Source: Membranipora membranacea (taxonomy: Eukaryota; Bryozoa; Gymnolaemata; Cheilostomatida; Membraniporidae). From it: 64,000 nt of DNA. Each line of letters begins with the position of its first letter. Positions within the stretch are counted from its first letter, which is position 1. Location of the stretch: contig OU612068.1 of assembly GCA_914767715.1 (NCBI GenBank), positions 3,534,001 through 3,598,000 of the forward strand, written 5' to 3'. Made by a program: the position numbers and the translations under genes. Positions 21,601 to 34,369 of this stretch are shown here, one piece after another. Below the pieces are notes generated by a model that saw nothing but the letters and a program-made list of their open reading frames with translations, was not told the origin of the DNA and did not search any database.

Positions 21601-22930
21601 GAAATCAGGAAATACCGAAACTATCAGGGGAATCAAGTTATCTATGCAAACACTGGATGCTGGACAGCGCATGGTAAAGAGGTGGGTAATGGAATGGCCA
21701 GGCTGGATTTTCTCGTAGCCTTTCCTCAAAGTTTGATCTAAATTTTACAGACTTTTAAAATCATTATGTTATGTGACAAGTAAAGTGATACTGAAAGTGA
21801 AAAAAACCCTCATGCGTGTATGTGAACTTTATGATAGAATTACTACAGCTGTGGTGCTATTTGAATACAATATCAGCATGTTTCTCTAGTTTAAATTCTA
21901 TGCACCTTACCGATAGGATGAGTTTGTTACCCTTATGGTGGCGGAATTTTATTGCAAAAGTTGGTTAGCGACATACCTGACAAGTCTCCCTTTTTGGTAG
22001 GGAGCCTCCCAGTTTTTAGGGGTATTTTCCACCTCCTCCCTATCTCCCTTTTTCCTCCCTTTTTTCAGCTTCCTTCACCCAGAAGAATTTTTAAGCTTCT
22101 CGTTGCAAGAAAACTATGTTTTCCTACCCCCACAGTACATATACATATATATAATTGCCTATTAACATACTATCTCTCCACCTTCGTATAAAGTGCAACA
22201 ATATAATTTGTAAAATCAGGTAAAATTATGCATTGCATAATATGAACGCTCTAGTTTTGGCTTAAAATAAATGACAACAAGGGCCAAATTACACCCTCGC
22301 TGCGGGACGCGCAGAGTGCTACTCCGGGTAGGGAGTTCGTCCGCAGAGACCTCCTGATTTCTGGGTCTACCAACTTGTCATGTATGGTTAGCGAAGCAAA
22401 GCGGCTTGATACCCAGCATTTCAGGTGTTCCTCAACATTCACACAGTGAAAATTTTGTTTAGATGACTTTGAAAGTTTATTATTATGGCAAATAAACAGA
22501 GGCATAACCAAATGAGAAATAAATCACACAGATTTGTGCTAGAATTTGTCTGCGTGTACGTACTGACCTGCCTGTCAAAGAGGGCACAACTCAGACAATA
22601 TGCAAGTTAGACCTAAACTGACATCTAGAATTGTGTGCGAAATAGACAAGTCATACCTTACATACACATTTTTATTAAATTTAGGTTCTCAGTTAATATA
22701 GGGGTAAGGTGTTTGTTTAATATTAGTTGTACTTATCAGATAATACAAGATCAACTTGATTTAATCCATATTCAAATTAAATCTATAATTAATAAATTAA
22801 ATGATAGATTATCTGAAACCCAATCTAAATTCTATGTCTGTTCCTGTTGTAGACCTCGAGTGTGTTCATAGATCCTCCTTCACACGAAGGAGACGGTGAA
22901 GTCTGCATCAGATCAATCAGGAATCAGTGA
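18649..22930 (+). CDS. MPE1: LpxH-like metallophosphoesterase
   Basis: Predicted di-metal phosphohydrolase of the calcineurin-like superfamily, closest in motif pattern to bacterial UDP-2,3-diacylglucosamine hydrolase (LpxH, COG2908). The substrate in an animal is unknown. Exons: 18649-18702, 18956-19136, 19261-19517, 19722-20411, 21490-21681, 22853-22930, giving 483 residues. Exon 1 encodes MGGHCSKCVSSGKTSQEK, an N-myristoylation-type start (Gly2, Ser6) with two nearby cysteines that could be palmitoylated; this decided the start codon. Exon 2 carries a conserved acidic block, EELTFDFSDVTLD. Metal-site motifs are SDLHLGG (about residue 135), GDIFEMW (about 173), RGNHD (about 224), CHGHEYD and GHTHKAEI. 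All expected Asp, Asn and His ligands are present. It is first of three tandem paralogues. Confidence 0.9.
20412..21489. other. MPE1 intron with GC-richer open stretch
   Basis: About 21070-21345 is clearly GC-richer than its surroundings. On the minus strand it is open from 21448 to 20951 (165 codons) and includes a hydrophobic run, LGGFGPALVFVLVCSLYIW, like a transmembrane segment. Equivalent introns of MPE2 and MPE3 are much shorter and lack it, so it is probably an insertion. I do not recognise the product and do not call a gene. Confidence 0.4.
21682..22852. other. MPE1 last intron with GC-rich block
   Basis: Mostly AT-rich; 22275-22420 is a GC-rich island (ccctcgctgcgggacgcgc and neighbours) unlike the rest of the intron and open on the minus strand. 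It looks like an inserted repeat of unknown family. Nothing else is evident. Confidence 0.35.
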
Positions 22931-23244
22931 TTGATCCGGTTCACTATCGGAGAATATACGCGGCGACCTCAGCTTCATACCGTTGGCCTCGAATTAACGT
23001 TAAGCACGACAATGACAGGATATAGACTTTACTATTATGATTTGAAAGTTTTGAGCCTAACAGGAACAGCTGTTTATATCAACTTTTAAAAGACAACTTA
23101 TCACTTATTTCTCAAAGAATTATTAGCTCAAATTACATAAATCTTCATGTTATTTTTCTTATCGTGTTTCTTTGGACACATAACGAAGAGCACTTATTTT
23201 CTTTATAATGATGATGATGCCAACAAAATTGTAAAAAAAAATGA

Positions 23245-23250
23245 AATAAA
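23245..23250 (+). terminator. Candidate MPE1 poly(A) signal
   Basis: AATAAA 315 nt downstream of the MPE1 stop codon, in AT-rich sequence. Confidence 0.45.
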
Positions 23251-24022
23251 TACCCATATTTATTATTGATATATGGTGTATGTGGTCAGCTGTATCATAA
23301 CTCTGACTATATCTTTGTCGGATGAATCTCAAGTAAAATCACCCTATTACGCAAAATTTTTCCAATTTTTTGTTTAAATATTTTTCAAATATATTATTCC
23401 TGATCAGTGAGAAGTTATTTCTTGAATATCGCGGCTATCAAAAACTGGTTTAATGTAACATATATTAAAATCCTCATTTGGACCACCCAGTTTATGGTTA
23501 TAGCAATCCCACCAAGCCCTGTATACTGCCAGTTAGCTAATCATGGATACGATAGCCTCAATGAAAGCTATTATATATGTGGCACTAAACATGTACCCAG
23601 TTTTGTATTACAATTCTAGCTATCAGTAAGAGTTGGTAGCAGCGGATTAATATATGCTCTGATGTGCCATGTGCACTGAATTAGATTCTTCTCTTAGAAT
23701 GGAAATAGTATCATAGCGTTATACGGTTAGGATACTAAACACAGGGACCCATCTGACTGTTATCTGATTGGCTGTCCCTAGTAGCATGAATAATTAGCCT
23801 GAGAAATTGTCTTGTTTACAAAATTGCAAACAGTAATTATACCCCTTACAGTGTCGATGATTAGGGCATTTCTAGATTGCTACTAGGGACTGGCTATTTT
23901 TGCAAGCCCTTTGTTTTGCAAAAGAAAGCTAATGATGCTATTCCAGATATGGAATTCAATGGCCATGTGCTACACGTCCATGTACAATTACTGCTAAACG
24001 TAATCAGCTTGGATGTAGCCTT

Positions 24023-24090
24023 CTAAAAATTTGAACCCCGGCCATGCTCGCTGAGTCATTTTTCAATGAGACCGCTATGCTATCAATTTT
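24023..24090 (-). repeat. tRNA-like (SINE-type) sequence
   Basis: Minus strand: box-A-like TAGCATAGCGGTC (complement of 24070-24082), a short tcatt/aatga hairpin in anticodon-arm position, and box-B-like GGGGTTCAAAT (complement of about 24030-24040). The 3' half of the T-arm does not pair, so it is probably a decayed tRNA-derived element. Confidence 0.45.
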
Positions 24091-24466
24091 GTCATGCAGA
24101 GATTTACAAAGGGTGTAATTTTACTCATGTCAGCACTATAATTATGATATAACTGTGATAATAACGCAAAACTGGGTATGTAGGCTTGTAGGCAATCTAT
24201 CGGTCAAAATAACATAATTGATACATACATATATCGGTTAATAGGTTGGTTTGTTGAACGATGTGTCAGACATCGAATTATCTTCATGAATGAGCTGCTC
24301 TTTTCGGAGTGACACTCATTTGAATCTGTCTCCAGTGGCCTGATACAAGCTAGCTAGCTAACTATCATTCATTCTCAAAAACACGGTAAGCACATTGATA
24401 TCGATACATGTAACATATGAGATAACTGAATACTCCTATGCACTAACAGTGTTGCATTTGTAACGT

Positions 24467-24495
24467 GGAGGGGGAGGGAGGGAGGGAGAGGGGTG
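24467..24495 (+). other. G-rich tract with quadruplex pattern
   Basis: Five consecutive runs of three or more G separated by one to three bases. It satisfies the simple four-run quadruplex pattern and lies about 850 bp upstream of MPE2. Confidence 0.6.
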
Positions 24496-25342
24496 GTAAG
24501 GAACAATGCACGCCATTGCAATTAGTATTGTTGGCTTATTTTGTTGAACCAATTCATCGAAGAATGTTGATTAATGTCTGTGTCAACCATAGACAAAACA
24601 CACAACACACTGTGGTGTCTATGGTGTCTATGGTGTCAACTCAGTTTCTTTTTGGTGGATTTCATATACTCATGGCGCAACACAACGTTTTTCCCATTTT
24701 CCTGAATTCAATCTCATGATCACCGGAACATATTTTTTTTATTCGATACTGTAATTAATTGGATTCTAATTCTTTTGATACTTTTTATTTGCAACTATAC
24801 CATCTCCTATCAAAGTTTTGTTCAAACATTGACATAAAACAATAGAAAAAGAAAGAGACAACTAAGCAGATAATATTCTATGATGTTTACAACTCACCAG
24901 TATATAATCAGGGGCGCTGTACTTCTATTCCAATAAAAAAGACCTCAGAGCAGATATTAGTTATAATCCCTACTGGCATTTTGAAGGACGCTCAATTCTT
25001 TTCTGATGAAATCCCAGTTTTCAGTCTGCATAATTTATATAAACTACTACTCCTTCTTTGGTTTGTATGTTTATGAGCATCTTTGCTTTTTTGTCTTTAC
25101 TGATATAGTCGTGAGCAGAAAAAAAAAGTGCAGCAAAAATATCTCTCGAGCGGCGAATATCACCAGGGACACCAATCAGATAGCAGAATTACTTCGATTA
25201 ACTCCAAATCTAATTACAGTGATTAAGAGTTCCAGTTAATCTCTATTAACTGCCAGAATTTAGTAATTACAACTTAAAAGCTTATATGAGTCTATGTATT
25301 TTTTTCCAGCATAGAGTCCTGTGCCGCAGACATATACAGAAG

Positions 25343-28246
25343 ATGGGAAGCTGCTGCTCAAAACAGGAGTCTGCCTCTAAACTTTCTGATGAGAAGGTAG
25401 GTACAGTGAACTCATTAACCCATCTATCCAACAATGAAGGCTGACCACTTTAGAATTCAGGTGAAGTTAAAAGGGCATGAATTTTACAAGTGAATGGTTA
25501 AGTGATTTTGAGTCATTGATAAGATCCCAGTGTCATCCTTTTTGAATTTGTGTACAGAATGGCGAATATAAGCATGCGTATTTCATGCAGCATCTGCCAA
25601 TCTGTCATGTGTACTGTTTAGCTCACACATTTCCGTATGTGTATTCTTAAGGCTTGCAAAAAATGTGCTGAATGTGTCACAAAAGCATTAGATGGGTGTG
25701 AAGTGATAGAGCCGAAGGATCACGATTACTCGAGCTGTTTTATACATGAAGGGATCGGAGAAGAACTGACCTTGGACTTCAGTAATGTGACGCTAGACGA
25801 CTTGCCTGAACAAGATCAATCAGGCAAAAAGGGTAAGGGACCACGGTTTGTGTGAAGCCAGTACATGGCTGTGCTGAAGATTAACTTGAGAGGGAATTGA
25901 AATGGAAGAGAATATATCATAGCAATATTGTGGCTTGTTGTAAGTTGTCTGCTCTCAGATCACAAGAAGACAACTCATACCTATGTCTCTGAGTGCAGGG
26001 AGGGTGGTATGCTTGTTTATGATTATGAACATAGTAAAGTAAAGTATCTCAGTCTCTTTCTGTTGACATAACCAGTGTGTATAATGATTATAAGATGATG
26101 GTAAGTCTGGCGATCATGATGTCGAAGGCAATCGTATTGTATGGAGTCAGGAAAGGAGGAAGGAATTCGCGTACACCCCTACAAGTGATACGTTTAGTGA
26201 TATCACTGAGCACAAAATGGATGTTTCTGATACCTCAAAAAGACTGATAGTTGTACTCAGTGACCTTCACCTTGGTGGGCACTGGGCTGAGGGAATGGAT
26301 GAGAAGCTGAGAAATTACTTAGATATGTTGATCACTACGGCAACTGAAAAGGTTGGCAATCTTGTGCATTCTAGAACAACCAGCTCCCTCACATCTAATA
26401 TGGTTAATTCAATTGTTTCAAAGGTAGCAATTTTATTAATAGTAACTCCAAGTCAATGTTCATACCTCAGCCCCAAAAAGAAATTACGCTTAACAATGGT
26501 AATAACTAGTTTGTCAAGAGGTCTTCTCTTCTTTTACTATAAAACACTGGCTGCTCCCGACTTTGTCAAGTACTGCTTCATTTGATATTTTGTATCAATT
26601 CATAATAAATCAATGGATTTTTGTTTATATAGTTGGCCTGCGTTGTTCTGCTAGGAGATGTCTTTGAGATGTGGCTCGATAAATTTTGGGAGGTACCACC
26701 ATCTAATGAGGACCGTGTCAACTCCTGGAGAGAATGCTCAACAGTTCTTATCGAGGCTGTGGACAGATTGGTCAATGAATGTGATGTCAAGGTCTTCTAC
26801 GTCCGTGGTAATCATGACGGGGCAATACAAGAGTCAGATGTGAACTCAATATTCAATGGTAACGTGACATTCATACCGTCTACTCTGGTACTCACCCTGA
26901 AAACATCGGAGAACTCTGACCACAGAATAAGATTCTGTCATGGACACCAATATGATCTCTTCAATAGCTCTGTACTCAATAAGTCCGACCACCTGATAGC
27001 AGACAGGCCTATAGGTTACTATGTGGCAAGAGCAGTAGGGTCCTCGTCACCTCATAAAATGGAGGTTGAAGAGCTTTTGAAGAAAATTGCGTTGAAGATT
27101 CTGAGAGCGATTCCTAAACATCTTGAGAATAATGTAATGGATGCATTTCTCAAAAATGGACATGAGAAGAAACTGCTGGGGAGAATTTTTGAAGGAGCTC
27201 TAGAGATCGGAGATTTGAAGACGATGGAGGATGCAATAATACGCGTCAGTGAAGTTAAATGGATCCGACTGAAAACCCTACTAGATTATCCAGTCTTGAG
27301 ACTGCTAGCTGCACAGGTACACCTTTATATTCCTATGTAATATCATTCGGCGAGGATATTTGTATAGAAGTCTATAACCCTTCATTTTCAATTTATCTCC
27401 TCTGAGTTTGAACTTGAAATTAGGTGAAGTACACATACACATATTGATGAAGAATTTCCACCCTCTGTTGGTGGATGGATATTGCAAAAGTTAATAGCGC
27501 CATGAAACACAGCTTTCATTTTTAAATATCCCTCTGCCACCAGAGGGAACAAACTTGATATATACATGTGTAGTGTGTAGAGACATGATAAAACAAAAAA
27601 AAGAGTGAAATCTCTCAAGGTAGGAAAGCAGGACGCATTCCACATGCTGAAAGCCGCCACTGGAGATTACAGGAAATTTGTAAAGCGCATGGAGGAGGAT
27701 GTTGTCATCATGGGTCACACCCACCAAGCTGATATTTGGAAATACCGGAATTACCTAGACAATCAGGTTATCTATGCAAATACTGGATCCTGGACTGCAC
27801 AAGAGAAGGAGGTTTGTAATTTTCATGTTTACAATGGAATCAAACATGGAAATCTAAATCCCAGATCTTGGCCAATAGGGATGCAGCAATGAGTATCCCA
27901 CAGTGCATTATCTGGAATTCCCAATGCTATGAGGTCAATGCTAATATCCATGAGATTGACTATAACAAGGCTGCATTATGGGAATGTTGTTAGTATGGCA
28001 TAACTTTTGCACCCTACAATCTAGAATTACAAATCAAAGTATCAAACTGATCTATGTTTGCACTGAAACTTAGTAAGACTAGTCGGTAGAGTCTGCCAAA
28101 AAGAGTTTAAATTATTCAAGAATCACAAACCATTTTTATTTGTTCATACGTCATGTTGGTTGTTGCAGTTTTCCAGCATAACAATAAAGCCACCCACTGG
28201 GGATGAAGATGGAGAGATACACATCAAGTCAGCAACAAATAAATGA
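25343..28246 (+). CDS. MPE2: LpxH-like metallophosphoesterase
   Basis: Second tandem copy, 481 residues. Exons: 25343-25396, 25652-25832, 26095-26351, 26633-27316, 27620-27811, 28169-28246. Five of six exon lengths (54, 181, 257, 192, 78) equal those of MPE1; exon 4 is two codons shorter. Exon 1 encodes MGSCCSKQESASKLSDEK, a strong myristoylation plus palmitoylation motif of the Src-family or small-GTPase-anchor type. The acidic block reads EELTLDFSNVTLDD. Catalytic motifs SDLHLGG, GDVFEMW, RGNHDGAI, CHGHQYD and GHTHQADIW are intact. The 3' splice site before exon 3 (tgattataag) has a weak pyrimidine tract but keeps frame and alignment. The last codons include AATAAA (28238-28243), overlapping the stop region; whether it serves as poly(A) signal is unknown. 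Likely a cytosolic-face membrane-bound phosphohydrolase. Confidence 0.9.
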
Positions 28247-30072
28247 GATATATATGAGGCATCAACATAGGACTAGGACTGCCTTGGTGTGGGTGCCCAA
28301 AATTAGGAACTGCGGCAGTCCTATGGGCATCAACATCAATACTCAGGCGTGTTCAAGATTTGTGGATACATCTGGAAGAACTGGTCAATCTCAAGCTGAC
28401 CTTACCATATCTGATAGCAACCAGCATCACAATCTGACGGCCACCACTCTATTACATAACAGTGTTGATTATAGTCTGCTACGTGTTATCAAGTCAGAAA
28501 GCTTTCAAGTGTAGACAACTACGTAGTTCTCGGGCATTGATATAATACACGTTTTAAGATATGTGCGAATTATTTCAAGGTAGTCCTATACTAATCTAAG
28601 AATCTAACATAATCTAGTATAAGAATCTATTCCTTGCTAACATTTTTTCCAGACTGGTCTCCCAAAATTGGGTAATGTTCTGTGTGTTACTTCATATAGC
28701 TCATTTACCATGTATATATTCAATTTCCTTACATCACATTTGATTCCTGATAAATATTTCTCCTTGTTGACATAACTGCTAGGAAACTTGGTTCATTGAA
28801 CGGCTAATCATTATCTGAACTCTCATGATCCCTTCACTGTAAATATGCAAGAGTTCATAAAAATTTAAATTCAATGTGCATTCCTAATCATCAAAAGCTG
28901 CCTTTAACAATGACGCTGCTGCAGCAGCATTTGATACCATTAAAGCACCAATTATTGAAAATCAAACAATAGAAAGTTATTGAATGAAACAAATTGGGTC
29001 ACTTACCTATTTAACCGCTAGAATGTTCGTTCAATATCAACACCAACAAATCTCTGAATGTACCGAGGCTGCGGACAATACTGATCAAATGATTCAGATG
29101 TTGGTCAATCTGTTGACTCGGCAAAAAAGAGGTTTATCGAAGGTATAAATATGCAAACACCGCTTTCCTTCAAAAACAGCTAGGAGCTGCAGGGGAATGG
29201 ATTGATACAGAGAATACGCTCACCTATAATAGGAGGTATGTACAAGGTAGATGGTACTTGGTTGTATGTGCAGGGGAACCTATCATCTATGGATGGAGTC
29301 CTCGAAAACTGGTACAGCTCAGATAATAACTCTATTAACCTGATGGCACTGATATATATTCATGATTAAGGGGAACATATCTAGCCCTGAACAAGCAGAC
29401 GTCAATTTATGTATGGTTGCTAGATGGGATTTCTCAACTTTGATCAATCCACAAGTACAGCCAACCCCTTGTAAACCTTCCGTCAAGCAGCTTGCCTGAG
29501 GTTATGAGGGATGTTAATGGGACGTCAGTCAATGCACAGCGTAAACACTGCCAGATTTTTAGCTTTATTCAGATCCTGACACAAAGTTATATGTAATTTC
29601 TCCGCAATCAGCCATTCTGTGTAATCTAACACTGAGGGTAAACTGGGAATTCAATGGGCTTCAATCAATAGATTATCACAGGAATAGTCTTCTCTCTTCT
29701 GAGTCATACTTAATTTAGACTGTCAGAGTGGCCTGTCCATGCTGTTATATTTCTCATGACTAAATTACCTCTAGTCATGAGAGGTCTTATCTCAGTAATG
29801 ATTTTAGTTTTGTCGATCACGCCCCGCAACCGTTGTTGATACGAAAATTGGCTTGATAACATTTTCCTATCTCCATGTCACTCTTATGCTCTCTTGAGTG
29901 GGCTCAAATTAATGTGGACTAACTACAACCACTTCATAGCCTTGCTGTTATCAGGTAGAGATGTCGTTGTTAAGTTGCTTACAGTCTGAGTAATTGAGTT
30001 TTTTGTTGCTACAAACAGGAGTACCTGACACACATTGCTGCAGACGACACAACTCTAACACAAATTTGCATG
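28247..30072. other. MPE2-MPE3 intergenic region
   Basis: About 1.8 kb, AT-rich. An inverted repeat with 11-nt arms (tctcatgacta) lies at 29752-29782. Broken open stretches around 28905-29300 have some coding-like composition but no sustained frame; I could not identify a family. No gene is called. Confidence 0.5.
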
Positions 30073-33000
30073 ATGGGAAGTGCATGCGCTAAATCGCAGG
30101 AGCCTGAGCTATTACAGCAAAATAACAGAGGCGAGCCTGCCTCACCTGTCTCACCAGTCGAGAATGGAAAAGCGGCGCCAACAGAGAATGTAAGTGAACA
30201 GTTCACTTAAAGACTAGCTAAGTCTAATTCTTTGTCACTTTCTTGTTGTTGTCTCCTGTCATTAGTCAATATCATATTCATTCAATGATATGTAGTCATG
30301 AGGTATCTCTGTTTCAGAATAATGATCCTGCATTCTGTGAACCATGCCAGGTAAGAGCGTCCATATTATGCCCTGTAGTTAAATCACCTTTATTTTTACC
30401 TATCATTCTGCTTTTCGGACAGCCTTTTTATCAGACCAAGCAGGACCAAAGTCTCAGGTTGTGACCTTCATTGTTTATGTTGTTGTATCGATCTGACTCA
30501 AAATTTCTCCGTTGATTTTATGCATGACAGCAGAGAAAATCAGGTCTACCCCTGGTCCTTCTCTTCTTAGTACCAGGATGGTTGAGGGATTATTTTGAAT
30601 GTTGTGTTATATCTCTCCTTTGCCGGAAGAAAAGATATAATTATTCTAAGCTATGCCAACTCCAACAGTAAAACAAAATGGATCATACAGAATCCTTGCA
30701 TTTATAGTAGCCAGTTTGAATCAAGTCAAACCATTTAATTTAACCTCTTGATTCTCAAAATATATTTATACCTCTTTGAAGGCAAAAGATTGTTAACTAG
30801 TTCATATATATAAACTGATCTCTCATCTGTTATTTTGTAGGGCGATGAAAACTGTGCAGATTATGTGAAGAAAGCGCTCGATAAACAGAAGATCACTGTA
30901 GAGAATGTTACAGATTTCTCTTCCTGCTTCCCAGAGCCACCTGGTGATGAGCTGACCTTCAACTTTGATAATGTGACCATCAACAGTGCAGGCTTCGACG
31001 AGGTCGATGGAATAGGTACGTCATCTACTAACTATCACAAGTCGGGGAATCATACCAATAATATTTCATTAAAGATCTTCTCATGAATTAGGTTCTGACT
31101 TGATGAAATCCTGAACTCACACAGACCTGTATTTCTATATGGACTTGTATCTTTGACATGGTGTTCTTATCTTGTATATAGGCAGTGTATCTATGAACTG
31201 TACCTATGCTCTGTATCTCAGCACCATATTGTATATCCATGACTTGTTATTCATGTTTGTTTGCACTGGGATTACATGGTATAGGTGCTCTTATCTGGAC
31301 ACTCGCCTACATAACTTAGTATTCATTAGCCATATCCCAGTCTGATAACTTATCTCGATGGCCAAATACGTCACACTAATGGACAAAGTTATGCCTACAC
31401 AATGGTCTTACAGAATTGTCTGTATGCTGTGATCCCTAATTTCCTTCCGAAAGGGGGACGGTGCCACATGATTCACAGTCACCTTCTGGGGAGGGCATAT
31501 AGATGCAATAGTGAAATATCGCTAAACAAAAGTTCTTTGATTCATATATAGGCAGAAGAGGCTCCCTCATACATGCAGTGTCTGTCACTGATGTGGGGGC
31601 AACTCCAGGTAAAAGCGTATCAGAACCCAAATTAATGATTCTGTTTTATTGTCAATGTTATGAATTATTAGATCAAAAGCTAGCAAACGTTGCCTTTCTC
31701 AGCTATCATTGTGGCAACCTATTCTGAGAATCTTTTCTCCAGCCTACCGAGCGCCTCTTGATTTGTATCATACCTCCTTCACAGAATAGCCCCAGTTCTT
31801 GAAAAATTAACGATTGTATTTCGGAATCCGAATGAAAAGTATTCTCTCTTATTTTACTTCTGCTTACTGCTCTACCCTGATGATTTCAATTTATATCTTA
31901 TTTATGTCTTCTTGTTCTACCATAGCTGCGTGATGCCGAACTTCTTTTATTAAAGGGAGGTTGTGGGAACCACTACCAAGCCTTACCTACCATCGCCATT
32001 TCTCCACAGGAGTAAATCCATCGTTGCAAGAATTTTCTCTGGCAGAAACCTCGCAGCTGTAATCTCAATCAAGGAACTAAACATCCAATGTTATCTTTCT
32101 CTTCAGTTCATGCAGGGGATGGCAGCACCGATGAAGTTGACATACAAAAGAGGAGAACAAAATGGGGTAAAAGTAGGAGAAGGGAGTTTGACTATGAAGT
32201 GAGCGCTGACAAGTATAGTACAATCACGGAGCACAGAATCGATGTCAAGGGGTCAGATAAGAGAGAGGTCATCACCATCAGTGACCTTCACCTTGGTGGT
32301 GCATGGGCTGATGGCATGGATGGGAAACTGGATCGTTACCTGAACACCATTCTTGACACAGCCAAAGAAAAGGTTAGTAAAAGGTTTATTATTGAGCTAT
32401 GTTATGAACACCAAAGTAGACAAGCAGATTATGCTATTAAATTTGGCAAAATACCCAAAATGTTCTGTCATATCATTCTATTTGACAGTTACTAGCTTGT
32501 GGTGGCGGTAGCTGATGACAGCAATTTTACAGAAATTACAAAAACTAAAGCCCGCTGCAAACATTATGATTCCAAGATCATAAGTTTAGAGTGGATCATA
32601 ATTTTTCATCCAGTGTGGATTCTTCAAAGCTCTTTAGAACTTGTCACCTTTATTTATAGGTGGCAGCAATCGTTCTACTAGGCGATATCTTTGAGATGTG
32701 GCTGGAAAAGTTTCCAGAAATCCCACCGACCAATCAAGAGAGGGTGGACTTTTGGAAACAAAGCTCTCCAGTATTAGCGGCAGCGATCATAAAACTAGTC
32801 GATAAGTGTGGCGTTGAAGTTTTCTACGTACGAGGCAACCACGATCGAGAAATAACAGGCGAAGATGTCCAAGACATATTTGACGACAGAGTCACTTTTG
32901 TGCCATGTACTCTCATCCTAAGAATGCAGACTAGTGACGACAATGAGCATAGAATCAGATTTGCACACGGACATGAATATGACATATTCAACAGCTACAT

Positions 33001-34369
33001 GCTCTGTAAGACAAATAACCTGCTGCCGGACAAACCAATAGGATACTACATAGCTCGTGCTGTTGCTACTTCAGGCAGAGCAGATAGTGATGGGGAATTA
33101 GAAGATATCCTTATCGGACTTGCTCAAAACCTTCTCACCATGGTGCCATCCGCTTTAGAAGATGACTTGATTGATGTGCTTCTAGACAAAGATCAACATA
33201 GAAAACTGATCGAGAGGCTTTTTGAGGGCGCTTTCAAGGTCAAGGACATTGAATTCTTGGCACACGCTAAGTGCAGGATAAGTGAGGATAAATGGATCAG
33301 ATTGAACACCATGCTAGAATATCCACTCCTGCGACTCTGCGGTTCTATGGTTGGTATAAACTAAGACAGAAAACCTCAGTGGTTATATAACGTTTAATTT
33401 TACCTAAAGTAAAAGGTACTGTCTAGTTAGCTTGAGACTTATGGCTTCCAGGGAATGAACACAGGTTGATTTAGTTAATATTAGCTAGTCCCTTTTCAAA
33501 GACAAGACTCGTCTTGGTCTTGTAATTTAATATAAAAAAAATGATGTTAAAAGGCTGTCAGGATTTGTCTCCTTTAAAAACAAGTGGAGACAACCATGTC
33601 CAAAGCACTTCTAAAATTATAATATTCCACGAGACTTGGATATGGCAGCTTTATACCACAGGCCGCCAAACCTGATATTTAGCTAAAATTTACAGTGTTC
33701 GCAAAAGCTGAAGATATAATGTCTTATCCATTGAAGTGTCAGTAACAATGCTACCAATCAATACAATAGCACTTTTTGTACATCAGCTTTCTGATAGTAT
33801 TATAACGAAATCCTGAATTTATATTTTGTATCCTGTAGGTTGGAAAGCAGGATGTGTTCCACATGCTCAAGGCGTCAACTGGTGACTATAAGAAGTTCAT
33901 TAAGAGAACAGATGAAGATGTGATAGTATTAGCCCACACTCATAGGTGGGATCTAAAGAAATACCGCAACTATAGAGGGAATCAGGTCATATACGCTAAC
34001 ACAGGCTGCTGGACCAATAAATGTGAAGAGGTAAGACAAATCAAATATTATGTTGTTAGTGCATTACAACAGAGCAGAATATGGCTACAGGAATTTGCAT
34101 AACACCAAGTTTGACTTAAGAGATTTTAACTTTGACAAAGTAACAGTTATTCTGTGGCAAAAATATTATGGCCCTAAATAAATTAAACCAGTACATCTGC
34201 ACTCAGGGCTATCATGTTTCAGACCACATCAATATGCACTGGAAAAATAAGATTTCAGATTTGAAATGGTCTGTTATTTTCATTTCAGTTCTCCAGCGTG
34301 GTGATTAGTCCACCGTCAGCCGAAGATGATGGAGTCGTGATGATTGATCACGGGAAAAATCATGATTAA
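30073..34369 (+). CDS. MPE3: LpxH-like metallophosphoesterase
   Basis: Third tandem copy, 514 residues. Exons: 30073-30189, 30318-30350, 30841-31015, 32116-32372, 32660-33349, 33839-34030, 34289-34369. Two ATGs adjoin at 30070; the second was chosen because it gives MGSACAKSQ, matching the lipidation motif of its sisters. It differs from them by a longer first exon (39 codons) and an extra 33-nt microexon (NNDPAFCEPCQ). The acidic block is GDELTFNFDNVTINS. Motifs: SDLHLGG, GDIFEMW, RGNHDREI, AHGHEYD and, unlike the sisters, LAHTHRW where they have MGHTH; the two histidines are kept. The acceptor at 32116 gives a 257-nt exon as in MPE1 and MPE2; an in-frame alternative at 32107 would add three residues. 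It faces the receptor gene tail-to-tail. Confidence 0.9.
31016..32115. other. Long MPE3 intron
   Basis: 1.1-kb intron, mildly AT-rich. A short minus-strand open stretch at 31436-31630 shows no recognisable feature. Nothing else supported. Confidence 0.5.

Larger units (their letters stand above)
22931..25342. other. MPE1-MPE2 intergenic region
   Basis: AT-rich spacer of 2.4 kb. It holds the MPE1 3' end, a tRNA-like sequence near 24023-24090, a G-rich tract at 24467-24495 and a short tggtgtcta triplication near 24612. No coding sequence is supported. Confidence 0.6.

Noticed and set aside
22251-22511. 86-codon minus-strand frame in the MPE1 intron
   Set aside because: Open only because of the GC-rich island; no start context, promoter or recognised domain. 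Kept as a composition finding, not a gene.
28905-29300. Possible C-type-lectin-like fragment
   Set aside because: Isolated words (GEWIDTENTLTYN) are suggestive, but the frame is broken and the conserved Cys/Trp pattern is not there.
18649-34369. Bacterial contamination as source of the LpxH-like genes
   Set aside because: Six or seven exons with consistent GT..AG introns and conserved phases, lying between typical animal genes.
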